This document shows, piece after piece, positions 18,524-26,152 of a stretch of 64,000 bases of DNA. Numbering within the stretch: the stretch's first letter is position 1; each line of letters starts with the position of its first letter. Origin of the DNA: Burkholderiales bacterium (GTDB lineage Bacteria > Pseudomonadota > Gammaproteobacteria > Burkholderiales > Burkholderiaceae_C); the NCBI GenBank assembly GCA_017307865.1, contig JAFKGE010000015.1:62001-126000 (forward strand). Direction: 5' to 3'. Position numbers and translations under genes: made by a program. A model generated the notes under the pieces. It had not been told where the DNA came from, made no database searches, and was given only the letters and a program-made list of their open reading frames with translations.

Positions 18524-20119
18524 TCAGCGCCCCATCGGCTCCATCACCCGCAACAGCCGATCGGGCTCACCCGGGCGCGGCACGGCGATCAGGCGCGCCG
18601 CCACATAGCTGCTTTGCGAGTCGGGCTCCAGCGCGGCGGTGACCAGGCCGGCCAGGGGTTGCGCCAGGCTGACGTACCAGCCACCCGCCGGCAGGTGCCG
18701 GCGCAGCGGCTGCACGTCGACCTGCGTCTTGACAATGCCACCCTGGTCCTGGATGGCGCCGCGGCCGTCTTGCCGCTGGCCCGCCTCGATACTCTTGAAA
18801 TCGTAGCGTTCCACGCGGATGGACCGGGCGCTGGCAAGCGGTTTGACTTGCACGCCCAGCAGGCGCAGCGTGCGCACGGCGGCGCCTTCGCTGGCGGCCA
18901 GCCAGTAGCCGCAGGGCCGTGGGCGCTGCCGGGTCACCTGCAGCTTCAGCGCCGAGCGCCAGTCCACCGGCACGGCGCGGTCTTCTCCCGTCTGGGCGTC
19001 GATCAGGGTCAGTTCGCGCTTTTCGGGCGTTTGCTGCGCGGCCACCACCACCTGGCCTTTGCAGGCCTGCCCGGCCACGGCACGGTCGGCACGCCGGGCC
19101 TGTTCGAGCAGCGCCGGGCCCTCCTGGGCGACCTGCTCCAGCAGGGCCTGCGCGGCCACCACGTGCGACTGCACGCGTCGCGCCAGATTCTGCTTGCCGA
19201 TGCCATAGCCGCGCGTCTCGTGCAGGATGCTGACGGCGTTGCGCAGCCCGCCGATGTTGCGCCAGGTGTCGGGCTGCACGCCGCCCATGGCCACCGGCGC
19301 GTCGGGCCTGGCGGTGGTGGTGTGGTACCAGAAGTCGCTCAGGCCCTCGGCCTGCACGGCGCGGCGAATGGCGGGCAAGAAATCATCCATGCCGGCCTGG
19401 TAAACGCCCGCATCGAGGTTGCCCGTGGTGGCCGCCTGCAGCAGCACGTCGTACTTGGTCCAGGCGCCAAAGCGCGTCACCCAGCGCTCGCCGGCGGTGA
19501 ATTCGTGCATGTCCAGCACCACCTGCGGGCGATAGCGCGCCGCCACCCGCGCCACGGCGCGCGCCTCGGGCGTGCGCAGCAGCAGGTGGTCGCGGTTCAT
19601 GTCGATGTCGCCGACGGCGGTGGCGCGCTTGAACAGCGCCGCGCCGTCGGGGTTGGCACGCGGCAGCACCACCACGTTGACGCGCCGCAGCAGGTCGGCG
19701 TAGGCGGGCGCGCTCCAGCGCTCGAGCAGCACCAGGATGGCCTCGCCCGGCGCCGGCTCGTTGCCGTGCTGGTGCGCCACCAGCATCAGCGTGGGCTTGT
19801 CCGCCTGCCAGCGCCCGCCACGCGCCAGCAGCACCAGCGGCAGCGCCCGGCCCTGGCCGCTTTCACCCACGATCTCCAGGTGCACCGACGGGCGCCCCAC
19901 CAGTGCCTGCAGCCGCGCCATCATCTGCGCGTGGCTGGTGAAATCGATCTGCCAGGGGTCGAAGGCGGGGGTTTGAAACTGCATCGCCGGCGCCGCGAAG
20001 CGCGCGTGCACGGGCGGCGGCTCGGGGTGCACCCGGGCGGGATCGAACTGGGCCCAGGCGCCGCTGGCCGCCAGCAGCAAGGCGACGGCAGCGAACCGGG
20101 CACATCGGACAGCGCGCAT
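18524..20119 (-). CDS. Exported M14-family zinc carboxypeptidase
   Basis: The ATG at 20119 follows CAGGAGC and gives 531 residues with a signal peptide ending near SGAWAQ. Zinc ligands fit M14: the HGNE motif in MLVAHQHGNEP and a later His in VVLDMHEF. DIMNRDHLLLR-like and FWYHTTT segments follow the domain order of large bacterial M14 peptidases. After about residue 330 there is an extra C-terminal region with no motif I recognise. It is probably a periplasmic peptidase; its substrate is unknown. Confidence 0.85.
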   Translation of the reverse strand: MRAVRCARFAAVALLLAASGAWAQFDPARVHPEPPPVHARFAAPAMQFQTPAFDPWQIDFTSHAQMMARLQALVGRPSVHLEIVGESGQGRALPLVLLARGGRWQADKPTLMLVAHQHGNEPAPGEAILVLLERWSAPAYADLLRRVNVVVLPRANPDGAALFKRATAVGDIDMNRDHLLLRTPEARAVARVAARYRPQVVLDMHEFTAGERWVTRFGAWTKYDVLLQAATTGNLDAGVYQAGMDDFLPAIRRAVQAEGLSDFWYHTTTARPDAPVAMGGVQPDTWRNIGGLRNAVSILHETRGYGIGKQNLARRVQSHVVAAQALLEQVAQEGPALLEQARRADRAVAGQACKGQVVVAAQQTPEKRELTLIDAQTGEDRAVPVDWRSALKLQVTRQRPRPCGYWLAASEGAAVRTLRLLGVQVKPLASARSIRVERYDFKSIEAGQRQDGRGAIQDQGGIVKTQVDVQPLRRHLPAGGWYVSLAQPLAGLVTAALEPDSQSSYVAARLIAVPRPGEPDRLLRVMEPMGR

Positions 20120-20207
20120 GAAGGGCTCCTGAATTCGTGAGGGCGGCGCGGATTGTGCGCGTGGGCCCGTCAGCGCGGGCCAGCCCGCACCCACGCAAGG
20201 CGCGCGC

Positions 20208-20669
20208 TCAGGCGCCGGCTTGCTCGCCCGCCCCCTCCTCGGGCCAATCGCGGATGTAGGCCTTGAGCATCTGGTTCTCGAAGTTCTGGCTGTCCACCAC
20301 GGTCTTGGCGACGTCGTAGAAGCTGATGACGCCCATCAGCTGCTGCTTGTCGATGACAGGCAGGTAGCGCGCGTGGCGGTCCAGCATCATGCGGCGCACC
20401 TCGTCCAGCTCGGTCTCCAGCGTGCAGATCAGCGGGCCCGGGTCCATGTTGCGGTACACCGACAGGCCCTCGAACGAGCCGCCGTTTTTCACCGTCGCGC
20501 GGATCACCTCGCGAAAGGTCAGGATGCCCACCACGCGCCCGTGCGCCATCACCACCAGCGAGCCGATGTCGTTGTCCGCCATCACGCGCGCCGCATGAGA
20601 CAGGCTGTGCTCGGGCGTGATGGTGTACAGGGCCTGGCCCTTCAGGCGCAAGATGTCGCGGACTTTCAT
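20208..20669 (-). CDS. CBS-domain pair protein
   Basis: The 153-residue protein consists of two CBS domains (MKVRDILRLKGQALYTITPEHSLSHAARVMADNDIGSLVVM and CTLETELDEVRRMMLDRHARYLPVIDKQQLMGVISFYDV). Stand-alone CBS pairs usually sense adenosyl ligands, but the partner is unknown. A -10-like TATATT lies so close that only a 3-base leader is predicted, and no ribosome binding site is visible. Confidence 0.9.
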   Translation of the reverse strand: MKVRDILRLKGQALYTITPEHSLSHAARVMADNDIGSLVVMAHGRVVGILTFREVIRATVKNGGSFEGLSVYRNMDPGPLICTLETELDEVRRMMLDRHARYLPVIDKQQLMGVISFYDVAKTVVDSQNFENQMLKAYIRDWPEEGAGEQAGA

Positions 20670-20678
20670 GATCGAAAG

Positions 20679-20684
20679 AATATA
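20679..20684 (-). promoter_or_regulatory. -10 of the CBS gene, near-leaderless
   Basis: TATATT on the - strand predicts +1 three bases before the ATG at 20669. Confidence 0.4.
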
Positions 20685-20724
20685 GCCCACAATCGGCGGC
20701 TGCCTTCCCCCACCTGGAGACCCC

Positions 20725-22035
20725 ATGCCCGGCTATTCCGACCCCGGCTTCGACACCCTGGCCCTGCATGCCGGCGCCCAGCCCGACCCGGCCACCGGCG
20801 CGCGCGCGGTGCCGATCCACCTGTCCACCTCCTTCGTGTTCGAGTCCAGCGACCAGGCGGCGCAGCTGTTCAACATGGAGCGCGCCGGCCACGTCTACAG
20901 CCGCATCAGCAACCCCACCACCGCGGTGCTGGAGCAGCGCGTGGCGGCGCTGGAAGGCGGCATCGGCGCCGTCGCCACCGCCAGCGGCGAAGCGGCGCTG
21001 CACCTGATGATCGCCACGCTGATGGGCGCGGGCGGTCACATCGTCGCCAGCAGCGCCATTTACGGCGGCAGCCAGAACCTGCTGAACTACACGCTGCCGC
21101 GCTTCGGCATCACCACCAGCTTCGTGCAGCCGGGCGACCTGGACGCCTGGCGCGCCGCCATCCGCCCCAACACGCGACTGCTGTTCGGCGAAAGCGTGGG
21201 CAACCCCGGCCTGGACGTGCTGGACATCGCCGCCGTGGCTGACATCGCGCACGCCGCCGGCCTGCCGCTGGGGGTGGACAACACCTTCACCACGCCCTAT
21301 CTGCTCAAGCCCTTCGAGCACGGCGCCGACATCGTCTACCACGCCGCCACCAAGTTTCTGGGCGGTCACGGCACGGTGATCGCCGGCGCGCTGGTCGATG
21401 GCGGCAGCTTCGACTGGGCGGCCTCGGGCAACTTCCCCGAGCTGACCGAACCCTACGCCGGCTTTCACGACATGGTGTTCAGCGACGAGAGCACCGTGGG
21501 CGCGTTTTTGCTGCGCGCGCGGCGCGAAGGCCTGCGCGACTTCGGCGCCTGCATGAGCCCGCACACCGCCTGGCTGGTGCTGCAGGGCATCGAGACCCTG
21601 CCGCTGCGCATGGAGCGGCACCTGGCCAACACCGAAAAGCTCGTGCACTTCCTGGCCGGGCACCCCTTCGTGGCGCGCGTGGGCCATCCGCTGCTCGACT
21701 CGCATCCCAGCCACGCGCTGGCCGGCCGCCTGCTCAAGCACGGCGCCAAGGGCGCGGGCAGCGTGTTCAGCTTCGACATGAAGGGCACGCGCGCGCAGGG
21801 CAAGGTGTTCATCGACAGCCTGAAGATCTTCAGCCACCTGGCCAACGTGGGCGACAGCCGCAGCCTGGTGATCCACCCGGCCAGCACCACGCATTTCCGC
21901 ATGACCGACGAGGCACTGGCCGCCGCCGGCATCGGGCCCGGCACCATCCGCCTGTCGATCGGGCTGGAAGACCCCGACGACCTGATCGACGACCTCAAGC
22001 GCGCGCTGAAAGCGGCCGAGAAAGCAGGAGCCTGA
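20725..22035 (+). CDS. metY: O-acetylhomoserine sulfhydrylase-type PLP enzyme
   Basis: The 436-residue protein is a Cys/Met-metabolism PLP enzyme. GFDTLALHAGAQPDPATGARAVPIHLSTSFVF at the N-terminus and the long C-terminus match the MetY branch more than MetB or MetC. The PLP lysine is in YHAATKFLGGHGTVIAG, and SRISNPT and SLGDSRSLVIHPASTTH-like segments are present. It probably makes homocysteine from O-acetylhomoserine and sulfide. A CTGGAG site precedes the ATG. The alpha/beta hydrolase follows after 2 bp, so the two form an operon. Confidence 0.92.
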   Translation: MPGYSDPGFDTLALHAGAQPDPATGARAVPIHLSTSFVFESSDQAAQLFNMERAGHVYSRISNPTTAVLEQRVAALEGGIGAVATASGEAALHLMIATLMGAGGHIVASSAIYGGSQNLLNYTLPRFGITTSFVQPGDLDAWRAAIRPNTRLLFGESVGNPGLDVLDIAAVADIAHAAGLPLGVDNTFTTPYLLKPFEHGADIVYHAATKFLGGHGTVIAGALVDGGSFDWAASGNFPELTEPYAGFHDMVFSDESTVGAFLLRARREGLRDFGACMSPHTAWLVLQGIETLPLRMERHLANTEKLVHFLAGHPFVARVGHPLLDSHPSHALAGRLLKHGAKGAGSVFSFDMKGTRAQGKVFIDSLKIFSHLANVGDSRSLVIHPASTTHFRMTDEALAAAGIGPGTIRLSIGLEDPDDLIDDLKRALKAAEKAGA

Positions 22036-22037
22036 AC

Positions 22038-22850
22038 ATGGACATCCCCGTCAACGGCCACCCGCTGTACGCCTACACCGGCGGCAAGCCCTTCGATGCG
22101 GCGCAGCCCACGGTGGTGTTCATCCCCGGCGTGCTGAACGACCACAGCGTGTGGATCTTGCAAAGCCGCCACTTCGCCTACCACGGCTGGAACGTGCTGG
22201 CCATCGACCTGCCCGGCCAGGGCCGCAGCCACGGTACGCCGCCCGCCAGCGTCGAAGAGGCGGCGCAAACCGTGCTGGCCCTGCTGGACGCCGTGGGCGC
22301 GCCCCGCGCCGCGCTGGTGGGCCACAGCTTCGGCTCGCTGATCGCGCTGGAGGCGGCCGCGCGCGCACCCGAGCGCGTGAGCCAGCTGGTGCTGTGCGGC
22401 ACCGCCTTTCCGATGAAGGTGTCGCCCGCGCTGCTGGACGCCTCGGTCAACGCGCCCGAAAAGGCCATCCACATGGTCAACGTGTTTTCGCACAGCACGC
22501 TCAGCCCGCCCCCCTCGGCCCTGGGCCCCGGCACCTGGCTGTACGGCGCCAGCCGCGCGCTGATGCGCCGCATGCTGGCCAGCAACCGCAGCGTCAACGT
22601 GTTTCACACCGGCTTCAAGGCCTGCGACGACTATGCGGGCGGCGAGCAGGCGATGGCAGCCGTGCAATGCCCCACCCTGTTCGTCATCGGCGCGCACGAC
22701 CAGATGACGCCGCCCAAGTCGGCGCGTGCGCTGGCCAAGCTGGCGCGGCAGCCCAGCCTGGTCGAGGTCGACGCCGGCCACGCCCTGATGACCGAGGCGC
22801 CGGGGGCGGTGCTGGATGCGCTGCGCAAGTTCCTGTCGGCGCCGCGCTGA
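22038..22850 (+). CDS. Alpha/beta-fold hydrolase
   Basis: The 270-residue protein has the nucleophile elbow GHSFGSL, a likely catalytic Asp in VIGAHDQMTPP and His in VDAGHALMTEAP. VVFIPGVLNDHSVWILQSRHFAYHGWNVLAIDLPGQGRS is the classic N-terminal part. The fold covers esterases, thioesterases and C-C hydrolases; nothing here fixes the substrate. Tight linkage to metY may be only transcriptional. Confidence 0.88.
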   Translation: MDIPVNGHPLYAYTGGKPFDAAQPTVVFIPGVLNDHSVWILQSRHFAYHGWNVLAIDLPGQGRSHGTPPASVEEAAQTVLALLDAVGAPRAALVGHSFGSLIALEAAARAPERVSQLVLCGTAFPMKVSPALLDASVNAPEKAIHMVNVFSHSTLSPPPSALGPGTWLYGASRALMRRMLASNRSVNVFHTGFKACDDYAGGEQAMAAVQCPTLFVIGAHDQMTPPKSARALAKLARQPSLVEVDAGHALMTEAPGAVLDALRKFLSAPR

Positions 22851-22871
22851 GAACCTGCGCCGGCCGAAGGT

Positions 22872-24113
22872 TCACTCCCCCACCACGTCGGCCAGCGTCA
22901 GCGCGCGCCACGGCTTGTCGCCCTGGCGCCAGCCGGCCTGCGCATCGGGCGCCAGCAGCAGCCGGTCCATCAGCGGCGCCAGCGGCGTGCTGGCCGCATC
23001 GGCCAGCAGCACGTGGCGCGGCGGCGTGCTGTCGTCGGCGGGGGCCAGCAGGCCGGTCCAGCCCAGCGCCCTCAGCGTGTCGAGCACCGGGTGCAGCACC
23101 AGCGGGTCGACGCGCAGGCGGCGCGCCAGCTCGGGCAGGGCCAGGCCGTGCGGGGCCGCGTCGCGCGCCTGCGCCAGCGCCCGCAACGCCTCGCAGGCCA
23201 GCTGAAACTCCCAGCCCGGCCCGCTGGCGCGCCGCACCGGGCCGCCCAGCAGGCTGGGCAGGTAGGCGGCGATCACCGCGCCCCACAGCACGATCAGCCA
23301 GCCCAGGTAGATCCACAGCAGCAGGATGGGCACGGTGGCGAAGGTGCCGTAGATGACCGAGTAGGTCGGCACGCGCGTCAAATACCAGCCCAGCGCCTGC
23401 CGCGCCAGGCCCAGGCACACGGTGACGAACAGCGCGCCCACGGCCGCGTGCCGCCAGCGCACCGGCGTGTTGGGCACGTAGCGGTACAGCGCCATCAGCG
23501 CGCCGGTGGACAGCAGAAACTGCAGCAGCGCCAGCGCCGTGTTCACCCCGCCGGACCCGTGCGGCAGCCAGCCGCGCGAGGCGGTGGCCAGGTAGGACGT
23601 GATGGCCAGGCTGGCGGCCAGCACCAGCGGCCCCAGCGTGAGCGCGGCCCAGTACACCAGCACGCGCTGGCCCAGCGGGCGCCGGCTGCTGGCGCGCCAG
23701 ATCTGGTTGAAGGTCTTGTCGATGGTCAGCAGCAGCGACACCGCGGTGACCACCAGGCCGGCAAAGCCCGCCGCCCCCAGCTGGCTGGCCTTGCCGGCAA
23801 ACTGCACCAGATAGTCCGTGACATTGGCGGCGATGCCGGGCGGGATCAGGTTGCCCGCCAGCCACTGCTGCAGCGCGCCCTGCAGATGGGCAAAGGCCGG
23901 AAAGGCGGTGAACACCGACAGCACCACGGCAAACAGCGGCACCAGCGCCAGCACGGTGGTGAAGGTGAGCGAACTGGCCGTCAGCCCCAGGCGGTCTTGC
24001 AGCAGGCGCTGCCACAGCGTGAGCAGCGTGGGGTAGAGCGGAAAATCCGCCACCTGCGCCGCCACGCGCTGCAGGCGCGCGCCCAACCCCAATCCCTGTC
24101 TCGATCCCGGCAT
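22872..24113 (-). CDS. YihY/BrkB-family membrane protein
   Basis: The 413-residue protein has the YihY family core of about six membrane helices, with LTASSLTFTTVLALVPLFAVVLSVFTAFPAF, PIVLLLWIYLGWLIVLWGAVIAAYLP-like and NTPVRWRHAAVGALF segments. The C-terminal ~120 residues are soluble and winged-helix-like. It was once called RNase BN, which is not its function; it is a transport-like inner membrane protein of unknown role. I use the ATG at 24113. A start at 24227 is possible but would overlap the divergent gene. Confidence 0.82.
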   Translation of the reverse strand: MPGSRQGLGLGARLQRVAAQVADFPLYPTLLTLWQRLLQDRLGLTASSLTFTTVLALVPLFAVVLSVFTAFPAFAHLQGALQQWLAGNLIPPGIAANVTDYLVQFAGKASQLGAAGFAGLVVTAVSLLLTIDKTFNQIWRASSRRPLGQRVLVYWAALTLGPLVLAASLAITSYLATASRGWLPHGSGGVNTALALLQFLLSTGALMALYRYVPNTPVRWRHAAVGALFVTVCLGLARQALGWYLTRVPTYSVIYGTFATVPILLLWIYLGWLIVLWGAVIAAYLPSLLGGPVRRASGPGWEFQLACEALRALAQARDAAPHGLALPELARRLRVDPLVLHPVLDTLRALGWTGLLAPADDSTPPRHVLLADAASTPLAPLMDRLLLAPDAQAGWRQGDKPWRALTLADVVGE

Positions 24114-24119
24114 GCTGGG

Positions 24120-24125
24120 TATGAT
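24120..24125 (+). promoter_or_regulatory. Candidate -10 of the DUF2069 gene
   Basis: TATGAT predicts a +1 four bases before the ATG at 24136. Its complement gives CATCAT, which could serve the divergent yihY-type gene with almost no leader. Weak evidence. Confidence 0.35.
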
Positions 24126-24135
24126 GCCATTGCCG

Positions 24136-24564
24136 ATGTCCGCTTCCGCCACCGCCTCGCTCGCGGCCCCCGCCGCCCCCCCCTCGCCCGCCGCCCGCCG
24201 CACCCGCGCCTTGGCCCTGTGCGCCACCGTGGCGCTGATCGCCCTGGGCCTGGCCTGGGAGCTTTGGCTGGCCCCGCTGCGCCCCGGCGGCTCGTGGTGG
24301 GCGCTGAAGGTGCTGCCGCTGGCCGCCGCCCTGCCCGGCCTGGCGCGCTATCGCATGCACACCTACCGCTGGCTGGCGCTGCTGGTGTGGCTGTACTTCA
24401 TCGAAGGCGTGGTGCGCGCCTTTGGCGACCGCCCGCCGTCGTCGTGGCTGGCCGGGCTGGAGGTGGCGCTGGTGCTGCTGCTGTTTGCCGCCTGCGCCGC
24501 GCACGTGCGGCTGCGCCAAAGGCAGGCTCGGCGGCAGGCCGACGCCGCCAGCGATTCGCAATGA
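24136..24564 (+). CDS. DUF2069 membrane protein
   Basis: The protein of about 142 residues has three to four hydrophobic helices (LCATVALIALGLAWELWLAP, LYFIEGVVRAFGD, LEVALVLLLFAACAAHV) and matches the small DUF2069 inner membrane family by its LARYRMHTYRWLALLVWLYFIEGVVRA core. Function is unknown. Starts at 24112 and 24136 are both possible; I prefer 24136 because the family begins close to it and it avoids the divergent start. The stop codon is the first base of an R1 repeat. Confidence 0.75.
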   Translation: MSASATASLAAPAAPPSPAARRTRALALCATVALIALGLAWELWLAPLRPGGSWWALKVLPLAAALPGLARYRMHTYRWLALLVWLYFIEGVVRAFGDRPPSSWLAGLEVALVLLLFAACAAHVRLRQRQARRQADAASDSQ

Positions 24565-24620
24565 TTTTGGCCTCTGGCGCTTGATGGACAAGCGCGAGAA
24601 GCTATTTTTTTGATAGTAAT
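24562..24620 (-). repeat. R1 repeat copy d (intergenic)
   Basis: This is a well-preserved copy: GGCCT end, perfect core stem GCGCTTG-ATGGA-CAAGCGC, and the CTAT-N7-ATAG dyad. It fills the gap between DUF2069 and the FAD oxidase. Confidence 0.8.
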
Positions 24621-24624
24621 CGTC

Positions 24625-26043
24625 ATGACTGCCTCCTCTTCTCTTCTCGACACCCTGCGCCAGGCCGTGGGCGCCGCCCATGTGCTGACCGAGGGCGACC
24701 TGGCCGCCTACGAGCAGGACTGGCGCCGGCGCGAGCGCGGCCGGGCGCTGGCCGTGGTGCGCCCCGCCAGCACGGCCGAGGTGGCCGCCGTGGTGCGCGC
24801 CTGCGCGGCGCAGGGCGTGGCCATCGTGCCGCAGGGCGGCAACACCGGCCTGTCGGTCGGCTCGGTCCCCGACGTCAGCGGCCGCCAGGTGGTGCTCAGC
24901 CTGCGCCGCATGGACGCGGTGCGCGCCATCGATGGCGCCAACCTGACGATGACGGTGGAAGCCGGCTGCATCCTGCAGAACCTGCAGGCCGCCGCCGAGG
25001 GCGCGGGCCACCTGTTTCCGCTCAGCCTGGCGGCCGAAGGCAGTTGCACCATCGGCGGCAACCTGGGCACCAACGCCGGCGGCACGGCCGTGGTGCGCTA
25101 CGGGAACACGCGCGAGCTGTGCCTGGGCCTCGAAGTGGTCACGCCGCAGGGCGAGGTGTGGGACGGCTTGAGCGGCCTGCGCAAGGACAACACGGGCTAC
25201 GACCTGCGCGATTTGTTCATCGGCAGCGAAGGCACGCTGGGCGTGATCACCGCCGCCACGATGAAGCTCTACCCGCGCCCCGCCGCGCGCCTGACGGCCT
25301 GGGCCGCCGTGCCCTCGATGCAGGCCGCGGTGGACTTGCTGGGCCTGGCGCACCAGCACCTGGGCGCGGGGCTGACGGGCTTCGAGGTGATGGGGCAATT
25401 CGCCCTCGGCCTGGTGGACAAGCACTACCCGCAGCTGCGCGTGCCGCTGTGGCGCGAGTCACCGTATTGCGTGCTGCTGGAAAACTCCGACCACGAAAGC
25501 GAAGCGCACGCCCGCGCGCTGTTCGAGCGCCTGCTGGAGGCCGCGCTGGAGGCCGGCTGCGTGAGCGACGCCGTGGTGGCCGAGAGCCTGGCGCAGGCCA
25601 AGGCGCTGTGGCACATCCGCGAGAGCATTCCGCTGGCGCAGGCCGAAGAGGGCCTGAACATCAAGCACGACATCAGCGTCCCGATCGCGCGCATCCCGGC
25701 CTTTGTCGAAGAAACCGACGCCCTGCTGGCGCGCGAGATCGCCGGCGTGCGCCTGGTCAACTTCGGCCACCTGGGCGACGGCAACCTGCACTACAACGTG
25801 CAAGCGCCCGAGGGCGGCGACGCCAAGGCCTTCCTGCGCGATGAAGAGGAGCGCATCAACACCCTGGTGTTCGACAGCGTGGCGCGCCACGCGGGTTCGA
25901 TCAGCGCCGAGCACGGCGTGGGCAGCCTGAAGGCCGCCAAGCTGCCGCGCTACAAGTCGAAGGTGGCGCTGGAGCTGATGCGCGCCATCAAGGGCGCGCT
26001 CGATCCGCAGGGCATCATGAACCCGGGGCGCGTGCTGGTCTGA
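24625..26043 (+). CDS. FAD-linked 2-hydroxyacid dehydrogenase (GlcD/D2HGDH-like)
   Basis: The 472-residue flavoprotein has a PCMH-type FAD domain (VVPQGGNTGLSVGSVPD-like, GCILQNLQAAAEGAGHLFPLSLAAEGSCTIGGNLGTNAGG, RYGNTRELCLGLEVV) and a C-terminal domain with NFGHLGDGNLHYNVQAPEG and SAEHGVGSLK. These are hallmarks of D-lactate, glycolate and D-2-hydroxyglutarate dehydrogenases. Its substrate is most likely a D-2-hydroxyacid. No second subunit or FeS partner lies nearby. It starts at 24625 after an R1 repeat. Confidence 0.9.
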   Translation: MTASSSLLDTLRQAVGAAHVLTEGDLAAYEQDWRRRERGRALAVVRPASTAEVAAVVRACAAQGVAIVPQGGNTGLSVGSVPDVSGRQVVLSLRRMDAVRAIDGANLTMTVEAGCILQNLQAAAEGAGHLFPLSLAAEGSCTIGGNLGTNAGGTAVVRYGNTRELCLGLEVVTPQGEVWDGLSGLRKDNTGYDLRDLFIGSEGTLGVITAATMKLYPRPAARLTAWAAVPSMQAAVDLLGLAHQHLGAGLTGFEVMGQFALGLVDKHYPQLRVPLWRESPYCVLLENSDHESEAHARALFERLLEAALEAGCVSDAVVAESLAQAKALWHIRESIPLAQAEEGLNIKHDISVPIARIPAFVEETDALLAREIAGVRLVNFGHLGDGNLHYNVQAPEGGDAKAFLRDEEERINTLVFDSVARHAGSISAEHGVGSLKAAKLPRYKSKVALELMRAIKGALDPQGIMNPGRVLV

Positions 26044-26050
26044 AAAACAA

Positions 26051-26140
26051 GAACAGCCGAACGCAGAGGACGCAAAAGAAAACCAGGAAGTCTTCTGCGC
26101 CCTTTGCGAGCTCTTTGCGCCCTTTGCGTTCGGCTGTTTT
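26051..26140. repeat. R2 repeat hairpin, convergent terminator-like
   Basis: AACAGCCGAACGCA (26052-26065) pairs perfectly with TGCGTTCGGCTGTT (26125-26138), with CGCAGAGG/CTTTGCG units between. It fills the 109-bp gap between the convergent FAD oxidase and DEAD-box genes and has T runs beyond both ends. Confidence 0.75.
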
Positions 26141-26152
26141 GGCTGCCTGGGC

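Noticed and set aside
24114-24227. An upstream start for the YihY-type protein at 24227
   Set aside because: It would add an Arg/Ala-rich tail, overlap the divergent DUF2069 gene and has no ribosome binding site.
22684-25425. A 913-codon - strand frame across the hydrolase, YihY, DUF2069 and FAD oxidase genes
   Set aside because: The four real genes have strong family motifs in other frames; this one has none.
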